Of a stretch of 64,000 nucleotides of DNA, positions 23,640 to 36,224 are shown piece after piece; position 1 is the stretch's first letter; each line of letters begins with the position of its first letter. The stretch is taken from positions 5,642,001-5,706,000 of the forward strand of contig OW203771.1 in assembly GCA_934045905.1 (NCBI GenBank), read 5' to 3'. The stretch comes from Leuctra nigra. Taxonomy: Eukaryota > Arthropoda > Insecta > Plecoptera > Leuctridae. The translations under genes and the position numbers were made by a program. Below the pieces are notes generated by a model. The model saw only the letters and a program-made list of their open reading frames with translations. It was not told where the DNA came from and ran no database searches.

Positions 23640-25690
23640 ATCCGTGCTCGCTCATCAACGCGTTACACAGAGCGTTTTCCTAGTCCTCGTAATAATGCAA
23701 ACAAACTTCTATACTTTCCACTGTTATACACATCAAGCTCCCCCCCCCCCCCCTCTCCCTTTTCCATTACAGCGGTTTACTTGCATGTTTATAATACTTA
23801 GAATGATATGACACAGATAATGTATTCATTTTTATTCTCACCTGAATGATCAGCAATGCACTTACAGTTAAGATTTACGTACACGGGCAACTTATACCTG
23901 TAATGCCGACCGACTTCGAATCACAAAGCATTATGAAGTCAGTGATAACAGGTTGAATGAGCTTTATCGTTAGGATATCGCAACCACACGAATCAGGGCA
24001 ATGGTAATTCGAGCGTATCATGTTTACATAAATTACATTTCATGATAAGTTTATGATTGTACGTTGGTTAGGTATGAATATTTTCGGCATATTCATAATC
24101 CTTAGCCGTTCCTATACTGATAACTGGTAGGGGCTATGCACGTCGTAACCGATGGTATGGCCTAGTGTGTGTGCGAAATTTCAAAAGTCTGTGTATAATG
24201 GATCGGTGTGGCTTGTGAAGGCAAAAGCAAAGAATGATGGTACCAATCACCTAGGTGAATATTTTGGCGTAGTATCTGCCAAGTCCATTAAAAAATTTGA
24301 GATTTATAATTTTTTTAAATCCGGTAGGCAAGTTAGATTTATAATTTAAAGTATTTGGTGAATTTATTTAACACTGATTTATGACGTTATGTTGTGTTAG
24401 AGTGTGCACTGTAAGACCTTGCCGAGTGGAGCTAAATGAACTATAGTCGAGTGCCATGGCGTCTTGATACTCCCAATGTTACAAGTATCAGTCAAGCGAA
24501 CTCGTCAATATTGCTGATCAAGACAAATTATATCAAACGGCCAGCAGTTTAAAGATATCAAAATATTCTATAAAAGAGTCAGGGTCGGTAAAATCAGTCC
24601 GCTGGCACCACACAGTCTTCTGATGGGAAGATTGGATCAAATTATTTGTATTTATCTTTCTTGTAAATATTCAATAAATTTGACTCCTGTTTTGAATCTA
24701 GACAACTCATATGTCATATCAAAATATAATGTGATTATGTGGCTTATAAAGTTCACATACATCTCTTTTAACATAAAATGAATAGCATATAAAATGAAAA
24801 ACTGAGGTAGTATGAAAATAATTTTGTTCAATAAAAATATATACACATGATGATGCTGGCATTTAAACATTATATGAGTAACAGATTATTGACGGTTATG
24901 ACATTACTCATTATTTAATTACTAATAATTGTCCTATACATTTCATTTAATCGCCCTGGCCAGGAACCAAATGATTACTATAATTATATCATAAAATACA
25001 ATTGTGATTAAAATAATTAGACATTCTAAAATACTTATAATTTTGTGATAAGTATTATACCAAGGTTTGTTTTTGTTGAAATGATAGCACAATCGTTTTT
25101 AGATTTGATGTTTTTGTACACTTGCTGTGACGTTTGCTGGTTTTAAGGTAGGAGTTGTGGAGGTTTGTTTCGTTGTTTCTGAAGGTAAGAGTGTATTTCG
25201 GAAACATCAAGTGTTTCTCGCTTGTGGTTTGTAAATAAATCAAAACTATATTAAAATGTAATACTCATTCGATACACATACGTAAAAGATTCGTTTACCT
25301 TAAAAAGATATAATTACATTTTTAAGATTAAAATAGATCAAATTCATCCGATCTAAATGTACACTTGGCCAAAGTAAAAATGGAAATTGAACGAAACGGT
25401 TTATCTGCTGGTCAATCAATTCTTGTTATTAGCAATGAAATCGTAGCTCAATACTAGAATGAGAAAGCGAGTTAGACTTCATCGAATGATATCATCAAAT
25501 ATTTATCAGCCAATCCGTTTCTTTCAAATACCGCTTTTCTTTGGTCATGTGTATAATATTTGTTTTTGAATACATACTGATTTCTATAAAAATAATTTAT
25601 AGATTTTATCAAATATTTGTAAAGTTCACGTAGTATTATTGACTTGTTTTGACCTTAACGTGCAGATCCTATTGTGTGTTATCCCTAGGG
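23640..25690. other. Repeat remnant, then AT-rich DNA without a gene
   Basis: At 23645-23690 there is a GAGCGAGC-family end (GCTCGCTCATCAACGCGTTA). A poly-C run follows at 23740-23752. The remainder to 25690 shows no exon I can support. Confidence 0.5.
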
Positions 25691-25703
25691 AACATTGCAG
25701 GTC

Positions 25704-27091
25704 ATGCGTCTGAGCGTCAAGGTCAGTCTGCTGCTGGTGGCGGCCATGACAGTTGACGGACAGCCTGGACCAGAGCTCAGAACTGCCGAGTCATTTGCAG
25801 ATGTGAGTCTTCAACAGAAGCGTAGGAACTTGATTCTGAGAGGGGGTCAAAATTATCGGGGATCGACGTTGTATTGAGGCGGAACTTTGTTCTGCAGGGA
25901 CTAGTTTGATTTTTTGATTCAAAATAATCGAATTTGAAGCTGTTTTGTCATCCTTTCAAAGAAATTGAAAACATGCAACATTCTTGTTCAAACGTTTGAC
26001 AAAATACCTATACTTTTGGTTTTTTGTACAGTCTCCATTTGGCCCGCAGGACATTTCTTGAATTGTAAGTAAAAGAGAAGCGATTTTGAAGCGATTTTGG
26101 AATTCCTATTTTGAAATAAAGGATATGTGTGTGACATGGAATATTCGTAAGGAAATTTGGGGTAAATGCAGTACAATCTGTACGTGATTTTGTTATCAAA
26201 TTGTTGTGTAATCATTTAAATGTATATTATAAGATGATGATCAAGTTGAAATAATCAGTAATTTAGAATTAAGATAATACCAACTCTGTTCAATTAGTTT
26301 TGCTCATGTGAGAAACATTTGAGAATTCAATATTACAATGGAGCAAATCCGGTCATCTTTGCATATTTTTTGGTCACTTTTTTTGACAACTGGTTGTGAT
26401 ATTGGGGGTGCAGGATGAAAAGTGGGGGTTCTTTGACCACCACTCCCCCCCCCCCCCCCTTCCTGGTCTTTAACACTTATCTAGCTAGACAAAACCTGCA
26501 CAATACCTAGCATAATGTATCTCTAATGCAACATTGCTTTGGATTGTTTGCAGGAATATCTGATTAGAAATGGATTTTCGAAGGGACCGAAAACAACGAG
26601 CGAGGAGTTGAAAAACTTTCAAGAATTCGCAGGTATTCCAGTCACAGGTAAACCTAACTTTTAGTTCAAGTTATTATCAAGGGCTCTTATAGTTTTGTAA
26701 ACAGACACATAATGAGGAGAACCTCCAGTGTAGTCAGGACGTAAGGGGAATGAAGTTCGACATATTCGACCGAATCGGAGCTCGAACCCGGAACCTCTTA
26801 CTTTCCGGGCGAGAGCTCTGCGAACTGAGCTACTTAAGCTAGACGTTTCTCACTAAAAGTATGATAATTAATAGAATACATTTCAGAAATAATTTAGTCT
26901 ACATTTAAAAAAAAATTGATTGTAATAAGTTCGCATGAGTTACATTACATAATCTTTTCAAGAATGGCTTCTAATTCAAACTATAAAGATGGTATTTTTC
27001 TTACTTTTATAATGTATCATTATTTATCTGTAATTCTGACATTTCTAGTCAAACGTATCGCTCAAAGTCAATTAGCCTTATGCTGTGCAAA

Positions 27092-27159
<68 letters not shown>

Positions 27160-27298
27160 CGATGATGACGATGATGATGTTGATGTTTCTCGTTCTGTTT
27201 CGTCAGGTGTTCTGGACCAGGCGACGCTGCAGAAGATGTCCACGCAAGAATGTTCAGCGCAAAACCAACCAGGCCCTGGTGACATGGCATGTCATTAA
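25704..27298 (+). CDS. Secreted matrixin (MMP) prodomain-only protein, three exons
   Basis: Exons 25704-25802 (donor GTGAGT), 26554-26647 (acceptor TTTGCAG, donor GTAAAC) and 27207-27298 (acceptor TTCGTCAG) join in phases 0 and 1 to a 94-residue protein with a TAA stop. Residues 1-19 look like a signal peptide. Residues 32-76 (ADEYLIRNGF, then FQEFAGIPVTGVLD, then ATLQKMS) match the peptidoglycan-binding-like prodomain of matrix metalloproteases, where a YL..GY, FQ.FAGLPVTG.LD and T...M pattern precedes the PRCGVPD cysteine switch. Here that place reads STQECSAQN: the Cys stays (Cys79) but its neighbours differ. The frame ends 15 codons later, and no HExxH catalytic exon was found up to the next gene. 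AATAAA at 27576-27581 could end the transcript. It is either a short secreted protein, a truncated isoform, or a decayed MMP. Confidence 0.65.
26745..26845 (-). mobile_element. tRNA-derived SINE, diverged copy
   Basis: The minus strand has TAGCTCAGTTCGCAGAGCTC and GGTTCGAGCTCC boxes in the same order as the copies at 1441 and 47887. It is more diverged and lies in intron 2 of the MMP-prodomain gene. Confidence 0.65.
27091..27180 (+). repeat. GAT trinucleotide microsatellite
   Basis: About 30 GAT units with a few interruptions (GAC, GTT). It ends about 20 bases upstream of the acceptor of exon 3 of the MMP-prodomain gene, next to the polypyrimidine tract. Long frames through it (poly-D, poly-M, poly-H, poly-S) are artefacts. 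Confidence 0.95.
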
Positions 27299-27599
27299 TG
27301 AAGAGGAGGACGAGGCCGCTTAATATAATATCTGTAACGAAAAACAAAATCATTTCAGATCGATGTTATCCTTAATTTAAATAGAAATAATTTCGATGAG
27401 TAAATCTGTAGACCGGGGGCCAAATGAATACCTAATTAAAACATGTACAAACATTTCAACCTTTTTGTTTTGTATTACAAAACTCTGTAAACCATTTAAT
27501 TTCAGCGCTAAATCAACACTTCAAGTCCACTTTAGCTAAACTACAGATTTCAATAGTATTGGAGATAATTTCCTTAATAAAGTTATAACTTTTGTACCA

Positions 27600-28600
27600 T
27601 TATTGTATTACAATTTTGAAATATATTAATCATAGATTATTATTTCATAGATTATTTCATAGATTCATAGATTATTAAGTAAATGCATTTTGCGCGTAGA
27701 CATTTGATTCCTGTCTGAACCTTATTATAATATTGTGTGTTTGGTTTATTTCCTTTTTCTCTAGATTTTAGTGTTCAATTTTTTAGAATAGGAAATTTAA
27801 CTGCTGTAGAGTGCGGAATATTTTGATGATTTACACTTTCACAAAAAGTATCATTAGTAATTCATTATAGTTGACATTTGATTCAGAGCCATTTATTGAT
27901 ATTATATTTAATTCAGCGGTACATTTAAAAAAAAATACCAATACGGAGCATATACCGCTGAATTAAATATAATTCATTATCTCTGATATCTCTGTTGGAT
28001 CTCTAAGATGGAGAGAAGCGTCAGTAATAAAGAAACAAAACATGTTTAATAATTTAAAGAAGTTTATCAACGACACTGTAATGTAACCTCCAAACTAGAA
28101 TGATATGATCATTGAAATGATAAAAAAACACTAAGTACACATAGGTACCTTCTTGATCATTATGATGTCCATTCTAAAACCGCAATGAATGACGATCAAG
28201 ACTTCGTAGTTTCTCCATTAGAAATTATATTTATAAAAACCATTATTGGGGGAAAATGTATTCTGTAACGTAACATACTAAATAAATTTCAATATATTAC
28301 ATTATATTTTCTTCAAATACAAGATATAGAAAGTTTTTATTGATTATCTCGATCACTTATTTGGACTATGGTTGTTTTTTAATAACGTCTCAATTTATTT
28401 ATTATTTATTAGACAATTATGTAATCCAGAAAACAAGGTAATTCCATTTTATTTCATATGTGTAATACAGTATTGATTTTAAGAACCTTTTCATGCCGAG
28501 AAGATTGCTACTTGGTCGATCCTCGAACATAACAGTCGACACTTGGTGGAATACAGGGAGTAGCAAATGTTATGGCAAACATCGGTAGTGCAAATTACTT
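27600..28600. other. AT-rich DNA with one tiny palindrome; no gene
   Basis: Only a short inverted repeat stands out: ATATTTAATTCAGCGGTA and its inverse at about 27901-27972. No exon is supported. Confidence 0.5.
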
Positions 28601-28871
28601 TCTTTGTTTTTTTGTCTGGGGCTTAACGTCGCACTGTTCTGCAGCGAGGCTAATGGCGACTAATGAATGATTATGAGGATGATTGGGAGATGATGGATGG
28701 AAGGTGGGAAGGAGGCGGTCGTGACCTATTAGTAGGGTACCTTCCCAGCATTTGCCTGTCGACTGAGGGAAAACCACGAAAAAACCCCAGTCAGGAAGGA
28801 CGGCCGCGGGAATCGAACCCGGGCCTCCGGAATACAAGTTCAGAGCGTTACCACTCAGCCAACCTGTTCCG
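28600..28871 (-). mobile_element. tRNA-derived SINE family 2, copy 1
   Basis: The minus strand begins CGGAACAGGTTGGCTGAG, with tRNA-like boxes TGGCTGAGTGGTAACGC and GGTTCGATTCC, then a body containing GGTTTTCCCTCAGTCG and GGGAAGGTACC. It matches the copy at 60930-61207. TGCAAATTA words flank the element and may be its target duplication. Confidence 0.8.
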
Positions 28872-28879
28872 CTGCAAAT

Positions 28880-30930
28880 TATTAAAATTACTGCAAATTA
28901 CTACTACATGGCGCTGACAGCTATTAACTCGTCTGTGGTAGATTGAGAAAAATTATATGATTACCCAAAAGACAGACTACTGCAAAGAAATGAGGGTAAA
29001 TTGTCGAAAATAAAGTTCTAATTGAGCGAGCGTATAGCGACCCCATTCTGCACTTTTGGACACTTTCTCTGTTTTTTGTGTATGTTTTTAGGTAGTTCTC
29101 ATATATGGGCACAAATCTCAATAGGCAATTCTCATCTTACGTCACAGGTGACCAGGGTTACAGTTATTTCCTTATTATATGATGCAACTTTTGTCTTTGT
29201 TTTTAATATCTTTCTTTCAAAACTGTATTTAAAATTGGATAAAGTTGTGGACGATACCTATTTTATATTTATTTGCCAACATTTCAACAAAGACAAGAAC
29301 AGGAAAGTGGAAGAAAACTCGTGAGAAGATAAGATTACTGTCAAAACGTTAAGAAATATTATTGTTGTTGACATGCCAATAGATAATCAACAGTTTAAAA
29401 TTAACAAATTGTACAGAAAATTTACAAATGCAATAACAATTGAAAATGTACAAACAATTACGTAAGTTTGTATTGTCAAGGTCACTAAAAACATGCCCAC
29501 AACCCGACATATAACATGGCATTACTCTACTCAATGTATAAATAATCTCTTGAATTGTTAAATTTTTTTATTTTCAAGGTTTGGCTTTTAAAGCAGTTGT
29601 CTAAATTACACTTTATTGCTAGCTCAAACAAATGATTATTTTAAATACATGCAAAAGTGATAAAAAAATAAGAAATATGAAACAATTTTTTTTTTTATAT
29701 TTTTGGAAAGTAGATAGCACAATCAATTTAAGTTCACTTCTATAATTATTCGATGCTTGACTCTCCACGTTGTCGATCATAACCGAGTAGCTCAATCTCT
29801 GCTTTTACTAGAAAGTCTTTTGCCAGAAAAATTATCTTGTTCGATGAATAAGTAAATGATTAATTTTTTCTTTCTAAAATAAGTTATATTATGAGCTAGT
29901 AAAATTTATCAGTGTCCGACTTAATTATTGTTGAAAATATATGTTCCAATATCTTTATTGGGTTGTTTATTATATTCCAGAAAATATTTTTTTTATGATT
30001 ATTACTGTTCAAATTGGTCCCAAGAAAGTTGACACGATAAGCAAAATGTATATCAGTAGATTACGACGGTATTTCTGGTCGACCTTCACTGAAAAACACG
30101 TTGCTTTTTCAAATTGGACTGCTTGAGGGTGTTAAACATTTATAAAATATTATATTACATTGTTGGTATATAATACCAACCTATATAATAGGGCTTGTTG
30201 GCCCTAAGTTAGAGATAAAAAGAGTCTACATATATTTCCAAGGTTACAAAAGATACATTTCTTCGTCAATTTATTAGCATGTATACCTAATCGAAAGTCA
30301 ACAAAATGTAGGTGTTCGATGAATATCATACCTATATTATTTTTATCATGCAGATATTTATTCAGACTTGAAATTAGGGAAATTAACCACTATTGTTCTA
30401 CTGAACTCGAAAATGCAATATAAATTTGTATTTATTTTTTTTTTTTTTTTTTATTTAATGTTTTTATTTATTTATTTGTAGGCCTTACATTACACTTTAT
30501 GTTACATGTATACTACATACATGTACAAGAATAGTTTTAAGCTGTCGATATAACATATTGAAACAACATTTAATTAAAAGAGCACTGGAAGAATTAATTC
30601 ATATTGTAAAATGAGTATTTGATTAGAACCTCTATTACATTGTTTTTGTATTGGCGCTTACTCTTTTCAATGGGTTTAAGCCTATAAGGAAGGTTATTAC
30701 AATTTTTATTTTCATATTTATCGTGTCTTTGTCTGTGATACGTGGATTAAGAGTTTGCTGGTGATATTGATCCCTTTGTCTAGTATTAAAATTATGAACA
30801 TTGCCATTCAGTGTAAAAGAAGAATAGTTGTCAATCAAGGTGCTCCGCGGCCCTTAAAATATCTAATAGTCCGGTACGAGTGTTACCAGAGTCCGTTAAA
30901 ACTCTTGTTATTCGTTTTTGTTTGATAAAT
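28880..30930. other. Intergenic DNA, no gene seen
   Basis: A truncated GAGCGAGC-family end is present at 29021-29080 (TTGAGCGAGCGTATAGCG). A T-rich run lies at 30435-30452. I see nothing else supportable. Confidence 0.5.
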
Positions 30931-30939
30931 TAAGGTGAT

Positions 30940-31460
30940 ACAAGCGCTCGGCCGTTTTAGAAAATTGAGGGAAACAAATTGTTTCGTAAGTGGGTGTAAC
31001 TTTGATAGGATGTTCACATGATCAGTCTGATTGTATATTAGTAGCACTTTTTCATTTTTTCTTATTGCATTGTTAATTAGGCGCAGGTTATTCAACAAAA
31101 ACGAGCAAAACTATGAAATTACCGATACAATTGGAGACCATACCCGTGAACCAATTGATTTCAAATTTTAATCATGATTAGATAAAAGACAAACTTAGGG
31201 TTATCACTTGGCACATTTTAAAAATTGTATTTTATTAGCCACCCATTGAGACAAGAAAATATACAATTTTTCACCCAAAATCAAGTAATTATTACTAATT
31301 AACGAAGCGAAAAAATTAATATCTACTAAGGGATAAACCTAAGTTTGTCTTTCATCTAATCATAGTTAAAATTTCAAATCATTTCGTCGACCCATTTTGT
31401 CTCCAATCGTATCCAAAAATGTGCCTGCAAAATGGCGCAAAATCGCTCGCGCTTGCACCA
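30940..31460. repeat. MITE-like element, inverted copy of 16540-17000
   Basis: It begins AGCGCTCGGCCGTTTT and contains ATTGGAGAC, GATTAGATAAAAGACAAACT and TTATCAC words in the reverse order of the copy at 16540-17000. Ends not exactly resolved. Confidence 0.65.
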
Positions 31461-31783
31461 CCTTACCGCTGTGAATATATACTAGGTACTACAACTACAA
31501 TGCAATGCAATGCAATACAATTCACAAAACAAGACTGTATGAACGTTGGAAGGACCAAGAAATAGGCGTATATTAATAAAGATCTCATCATATTTGCATG
31601 ATTTGTTTATAATTTATTAACTCATTGCTTTTACAAAATTAGAATGCGAAGTGCTGCACAACAAATGACACCTGATATCAATCACAAACAGAACAGACAG
31701 AACAAACAGAACAAACAGAACAGAACAATGTTGTCAAGAAGTGAGAGTGGACAAAACAAATCATGAAGAATCATTTACGGTCT

Positions 31784-33559
31784 TTAGCCACCAAAACCTG
31801 TATTGAAATAATTGCAAGCGCAACTTCCCATAGGTAGGTTAGATGGACAAGGGTTTGCGTAGGAAGCATAGTCCTTCACTATAACCTTGGGGAATGAAGT
31901 AGGAATATTATTAATCAGTATATTACTTGCAATGAAACTAGCGCTTGGACTGCTAGATGTAAATACGTAGACATTTGTAGTCAATGACAGATTAGTGAGG
32001 TAGTCCTTATTCGCAATCACATTGGTAGTTGTGATAAGAGTACTTGGAGTAGGAATGATGATTACTGCGTCATTCTTGCAGAGGCCCATCGTTGAAAGTG
32101 ATAAGTACATTCCTGTATTGTAGAAGGAGCAACTGCCGCGGCAGTTGGTGCCAAGGTTAGCGTACGGAGGTAGCGTATCAGTAAGAATAACGACTCTGGG
32201 GGTGACGGGGAAAGCGCACGCTCCGGCCAGAGTTGGAGGAGCGGTGGCGAGGAAAGTGCAAGGGTTTTGAGCAGCTACAGCCGGAGCGGGATTTGCAGTT
32301 AAATACGCATTGTAATCAACAACATGCAGAGTTGTAATGGATGAACCCAAATTCTTAATCATTTGATTGTTATTAAGATTGGCTATGAAACCACCAACCT
32401 CAAGATTGGAAGTGAGGACGTACAGGTTTGTGCTAGCTGCGAGGTTTCTAAGGTAAACGATGTTGGAGGTCATCGTGGCAGTGTTCTCGGGAAATGACGC
32501 AGAAGTCGGGACGAAGACGAGAATGTCGTTCCTCGTCAGACCGAGAGTGCTGATTGTGAGATACTTGTCGGCGAATGTGTAGTAGTAGCACTTAGTGGTC
32601 GGACAGACGGTTGGATTCACATTGCCAGCGGGAAGAACGTCCATCAGGATGACGGTTCTGCTGCATTGCGCCGCTGCCTGATGCAGGAGGCATCCTGGAA
32701 CAGAAGATGAATTTGAAATCAGAAAAAAATAAAAAAATAGTTTTAAAAACAAAAAAATTCAAGAATCATCGAAAATCAAAAATCAAAACAAAATTCTAAA
32801 TATCACGTAAAAATATAAACAAAATACGTAAATACGTAACAAAGATACGTTGTTTGTATCGTATTGATACCAAAATCAATAAAAGTTCAAAAAAATACAC
32901 AATGAAATTAAAAAAATAACTAAATTAATCAAAATCGGTGTAAACTAAAATGTCGATGTGTTTATCCCTCGCGTTACATTGAGCGTTTTCCTACAGTTTT
33001 ACATGTACTTACGTATATTGGGACGAAATGGACGACACATCAACACTTACAAAATCTCGTGTGTCATTCCATCGCGGAAAAAACTCTTATATCAAAATAT
33101 CAATGATTCCTGTATAGACTTATTTTACTGCAAAATCCAGTACATTAATATTTTGGTAATTTTAATTAAGCGTGTAAATAATTAAACGACAAAACATTAC
33201 AATTAGACTCTTGTTTTTCTTATACACTAAAAAATAAATTGAATCCCCACAAAGCCAAGACTGCAGGGCAGAAATCATATTTTATAAAAAAAAATCACAA
33301 ACTCTTCAAATAAAATATAAATATATTACGTAAGAAGCATGCAGTTAATGTCTCCGATATTTAATTATCGATTTAATTAACTTTCTACATACGAATTATT
33401 CATGTCAATGATTTAATTGTAAATTTCACCCTCACATTTCAACAGCCAATAGTATGTATTATAAATCACTCAGAAAATAAATAAACACAACTAATAATTA
33501 TAAAAAAAGTTCATGTTAATGTTTGACTCACCCAGACTGAGAACTAGCAGCAGCTTCAT
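31784..33559 (-). CDS. Secreted protein of unrecognised family, paralogue 1 (two exons)
   Basis: Exon 1 (33559-33532, donor GTGAGT) encodes the start of a signal peptide (MKLLLVLSLG). Exon 2 (32694-31784, acceptor TGTTCCAG) completes it (CLLHQAAAQC) and carries the rest; the phase 1 join gives 312 residues. No membrane segment follows. The mature protein has an internal duplication: about residues 24-120 and 175-275 each start with (T/R)V(I/V)ILxD, then a Cys pair, then (S/T)xSTxGLxxNDxxxxxPT, then NLxxxTNxYVxTS. The C-terminus is TGFGG. Cysteines are conserved with paralogue 2. A TATA box and GATA site lie upstream. The internally duplicated alpha/beta-like pattern is not a family I recognise. 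Expression as an abundant secreted, perhaps gut, protein is only an inference from promoter and signal peptide. Confidence 0.8.
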
Positions 33560-33621
33560 GATTCTTGTAGTTGTTCTTCTTGTAGTTGAAGACTTGTGAC
33601 TTCTTACGGCAACTCCAGCTG

Positions 33622-33641
33622 CTTTTATACCAGCCCTTATC
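33622..33641 (-). promoter_or_regulatory. Core promoter of paralogue 1: TATA box and GATA site
   Basis: On the minus strand, TGATAAGGG (GATA site at 33641-33636) is followed by TATAAAAG (33629-33622), 62 bases before the ATG. The same arrangement precedes paralogue 2. The GGTTTGGTGGGGTTTGTGTG block just upstream is also shared. Confidence 0.75.
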
Positions 33642-33761
33642 ACACAAACCCCACCAAACCAGTGGTCTACGTGACAGATAATAATATCACAATCTTTACA
33701 GACGTCGATTGACACTATCGTTGATAAGAAAAAGACTTGGTTGGGGGAGTCTATATTTTAA

Positions 33762-33828
33762 AGCAACTCCAGAAACTTATCACACCAACCCCACCACACC
33801 AGTGGTCTACGTGAGTGATAATATTGTT
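33762..33828 (-). repeat. Partial duplication of the paralogue 1 promoter
   Basis: This repeats 33608-33690: both contain GCAACTCCAG, CTTATCACACxAACCCCACC and ACCAGTGGTCTACGTGA. The TATA box portion is missing in this outer copy. It lies directly upstream of the paralogue 1 promoter. Confidence 0.75.
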
Positions 33829-34097
33829 TTATGGTCCATATTTTTTACAATCATAGCAATATATACCAATTTTGTCCTTGAATTAAAAAGTGAATAGCCA
33901 TGCAATAAATTATAAACCTCAGGCTAGATCTGATAAGTAAAATTCGTTTGTCTAGGGGGAAGGTTTCATATTGATAAGTTAACAAGTTCTTTTTGTGTGA
34001 AATAAAGTAATGTTTTAACGAAACTTAACACGATTCAAAGATTCATTCAATTCATTGAGTTAGAACCGGTTCTATACAATGTATTGAAGTATACTAG

Positions 34098-36200
34098 GAA
34101 AACGCTCTGAGTAACGCGTTGATGAGCGAGCACGGATACGCGCAACACCTCGAACCGAAATTATGTCTATCGAAAATGGCATTAAAAGCCAATAATTCTT
34201 GAATTTCGTCACAGACTTGTATAAATATCTCCAAAATCTCCAAAAATATTGGTCCCAATAACCTTGCTAAGTTTTAAGTTGATCGATTAAACCTTTGATT
34301 GAACGGTTCCTTGTTAAGTTTCAAAAATCACAGGATATCTTTGAAACAATATACCTGGGACCACTCATATGATATGATTTTGTTACGAGGACCAAGAAGA
34401 TGGTCGATTTTGGTTTGGGTCCTCGTGATTTCCTGCCTCTAGAGGCGACGTGTGTCGGATGTCAGATAAATGACGTCAATGCAACAAGATCTGCAACTCG
34501 GCAAGTCCTGGCTTCTACGCGGCTATTGTTCGTCCAGGTCCAACATCACCAGTGGACATAAGCCGGTCTTGCATAAACATCTACTGCAAGACCGTGCTAG
34601 AGCATCAAGAGCCTCGGCCGCGCTGGACGAACAATAGGCAGGACTCTAGCGTGGTAAGCGTTGACTATGCAAATCACACGCTACCCAGGACTTGACCGAT
34701 GGAACGACGAGAGAAGCGAACGAGACGACAACGAGGGAAGAGCTCGAGACCACGGGACGGAAGGAAGGCTGGACGACGCAGACCCAAGAACATCAGGGGA
34801 GAGGGACTCTGCGCCCATGCCGACATTCAGATAAGTCAATAGGTTAAAGTGTAAACCCACGCAGTCACAACTAAACTCTTTGTGTAATTTTATTTAAATA
34901 AACTCATTCTTAAATTCATTCTAAGGGTTACTGAATAATTTGTACACCAGAATAAACTCCCAAGATCCCTAGTAAACTCGGTACCATACGTGGCTATAAC
35001 TGAGCTGCACGCAACTGGTGGAGGAGACGTAGCCGCGAAACAATATTACTGTGTACACAATATCAGATCAATCTGTTGAACGGTCATTATTAGTTTCATT
35101 TCGTTTGAAACTTTCTGCTCTAACTACCTTGCCTTGAACTGAAGATTCGAAGTCGCCGTGAATTTGACAGCCAACACACAAAATGTCCCTAAAATTACAA
35201 AAACTTTTGAAAATAACGACAGATTAGACTGAAAATTGGCAAAAATACCTTAACGTGGCACGATCACTCGATATAGCACATTTTTATTTATTTTTAAAAT
35301 TCCCATTTCAAAATACCTTTTACAACAGTTCAACTATATTTAAGTATAAAATACTCATTCAATGTCCTGTAGTTTGCAACTCCCGCCCAATAATGAGTTT
35401 TCAATTTTATGTCTTTTGAGAATGTACAAAACATTAACATGGGAGGTATAGGAAAATCATTTCGAATTTGGTTAATAACTTTTAAAATAGCACACGTTGG
35501 TATCGTTTTCAATTTTTTTCCTCATGGTAAGTCCGTATGACTACCAGAAAAAAAGTTTTTTGTTAAAATCTGACGGTACAAAATAATTAGAACTTCATTT
35601 TAGCTTAAAAATGACACGATTTTACTTGGCTGCCATAAGATAACATGGGGGAGAAAACTCAAATTATCTCAGAAACTAGACATGAGAAGTGTTTAATTTT
35701 TTCAGGGATTATGTATGTCATGAATATCAATAAGTACACAAAAATTTATGAAGATCTGAGACTATGCCTCGAGTGATCGCGCCACCTTAAATGTTGGCAC
35801 CAATGACCATGCGAAATTTTAAGTTGGTCGGTCAATCGGTTCTAGTTTAAATTACAAAAATCACCGGAAAAATGGTTTCAAATTTGAACCAATGGGAGGA
35901 TTTTGCTGAAACTTTTTATGATTGGGTAAAATGTTGGTTGCAATGACTTTACTAAATTTCAAAATGATTGGACCAACCAATCGAAAGATAAATTTTTTAA
36001 AATTTGAACCAATCAGGGGATTTCAAAAAAATGAGGGTCTGCAAATCTCATATTTGGTCTGGACATATGTGCAAAATTTCAGCTCGATCGAATAAACGGT
36101 GTGACCTGCATACGAGCAGACGACAGACAAAAAAAAACACAGAGGTTCCTGCCAAAAGAGACAAAAGGAGACGCTCGCTTCGCTCGCTCAATGAGTAAGA
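34098..36200 (+). repeat. GAGCGAGC-family repeat, copy with large insertion
   Basis: Left end CTAGGAAAACGCTCTGAGTA then ACGCGTTGATGAGCGAGCAC at 34095-34135. Right end GAGACGCTCGCTTCGCTCGC at about 36169-36190. A 660-base block (about 34385-35045) is absent from the second copy at 36765-37687, so it is an insertion. Confidence 0.75.
34385..35045. mobile_element. Insertion of about 660 bp, possible solo LTR
   Basis: The flanks match the sister copy (GGGACCACTCATATGATATG on the left, GTGTACACAATATCAGATCA on the right), while this block does not. It begins TGTTACGAGGACC, has AATAAA near 34900 and ends with AACTGGTGGAGGAGACG. It has higher GC than its surroundings. LTR identity is a guess: no clear terminal TG..CA pair or target duplication was confirmed. 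Confidence 0.45.
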
Positions 36201-36224
36201 CAGGTATTTTGATTCAATTTATAG

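Noticed and set aside
27060..27353. Open frames giving poly-D, poly-M, poly-S and poly-H proteins
   Set aside because: They read through a GAT microsatellite in intron 2 of the prodomain gene in different frames. Only the last 92 bases, after the acceptor, are exon.
31784..33559. Possible toxin or venom identity for the secreted paralogues
   Set aside because: Secretion and cysteines alone do not support it; no toxin family signature was seen.
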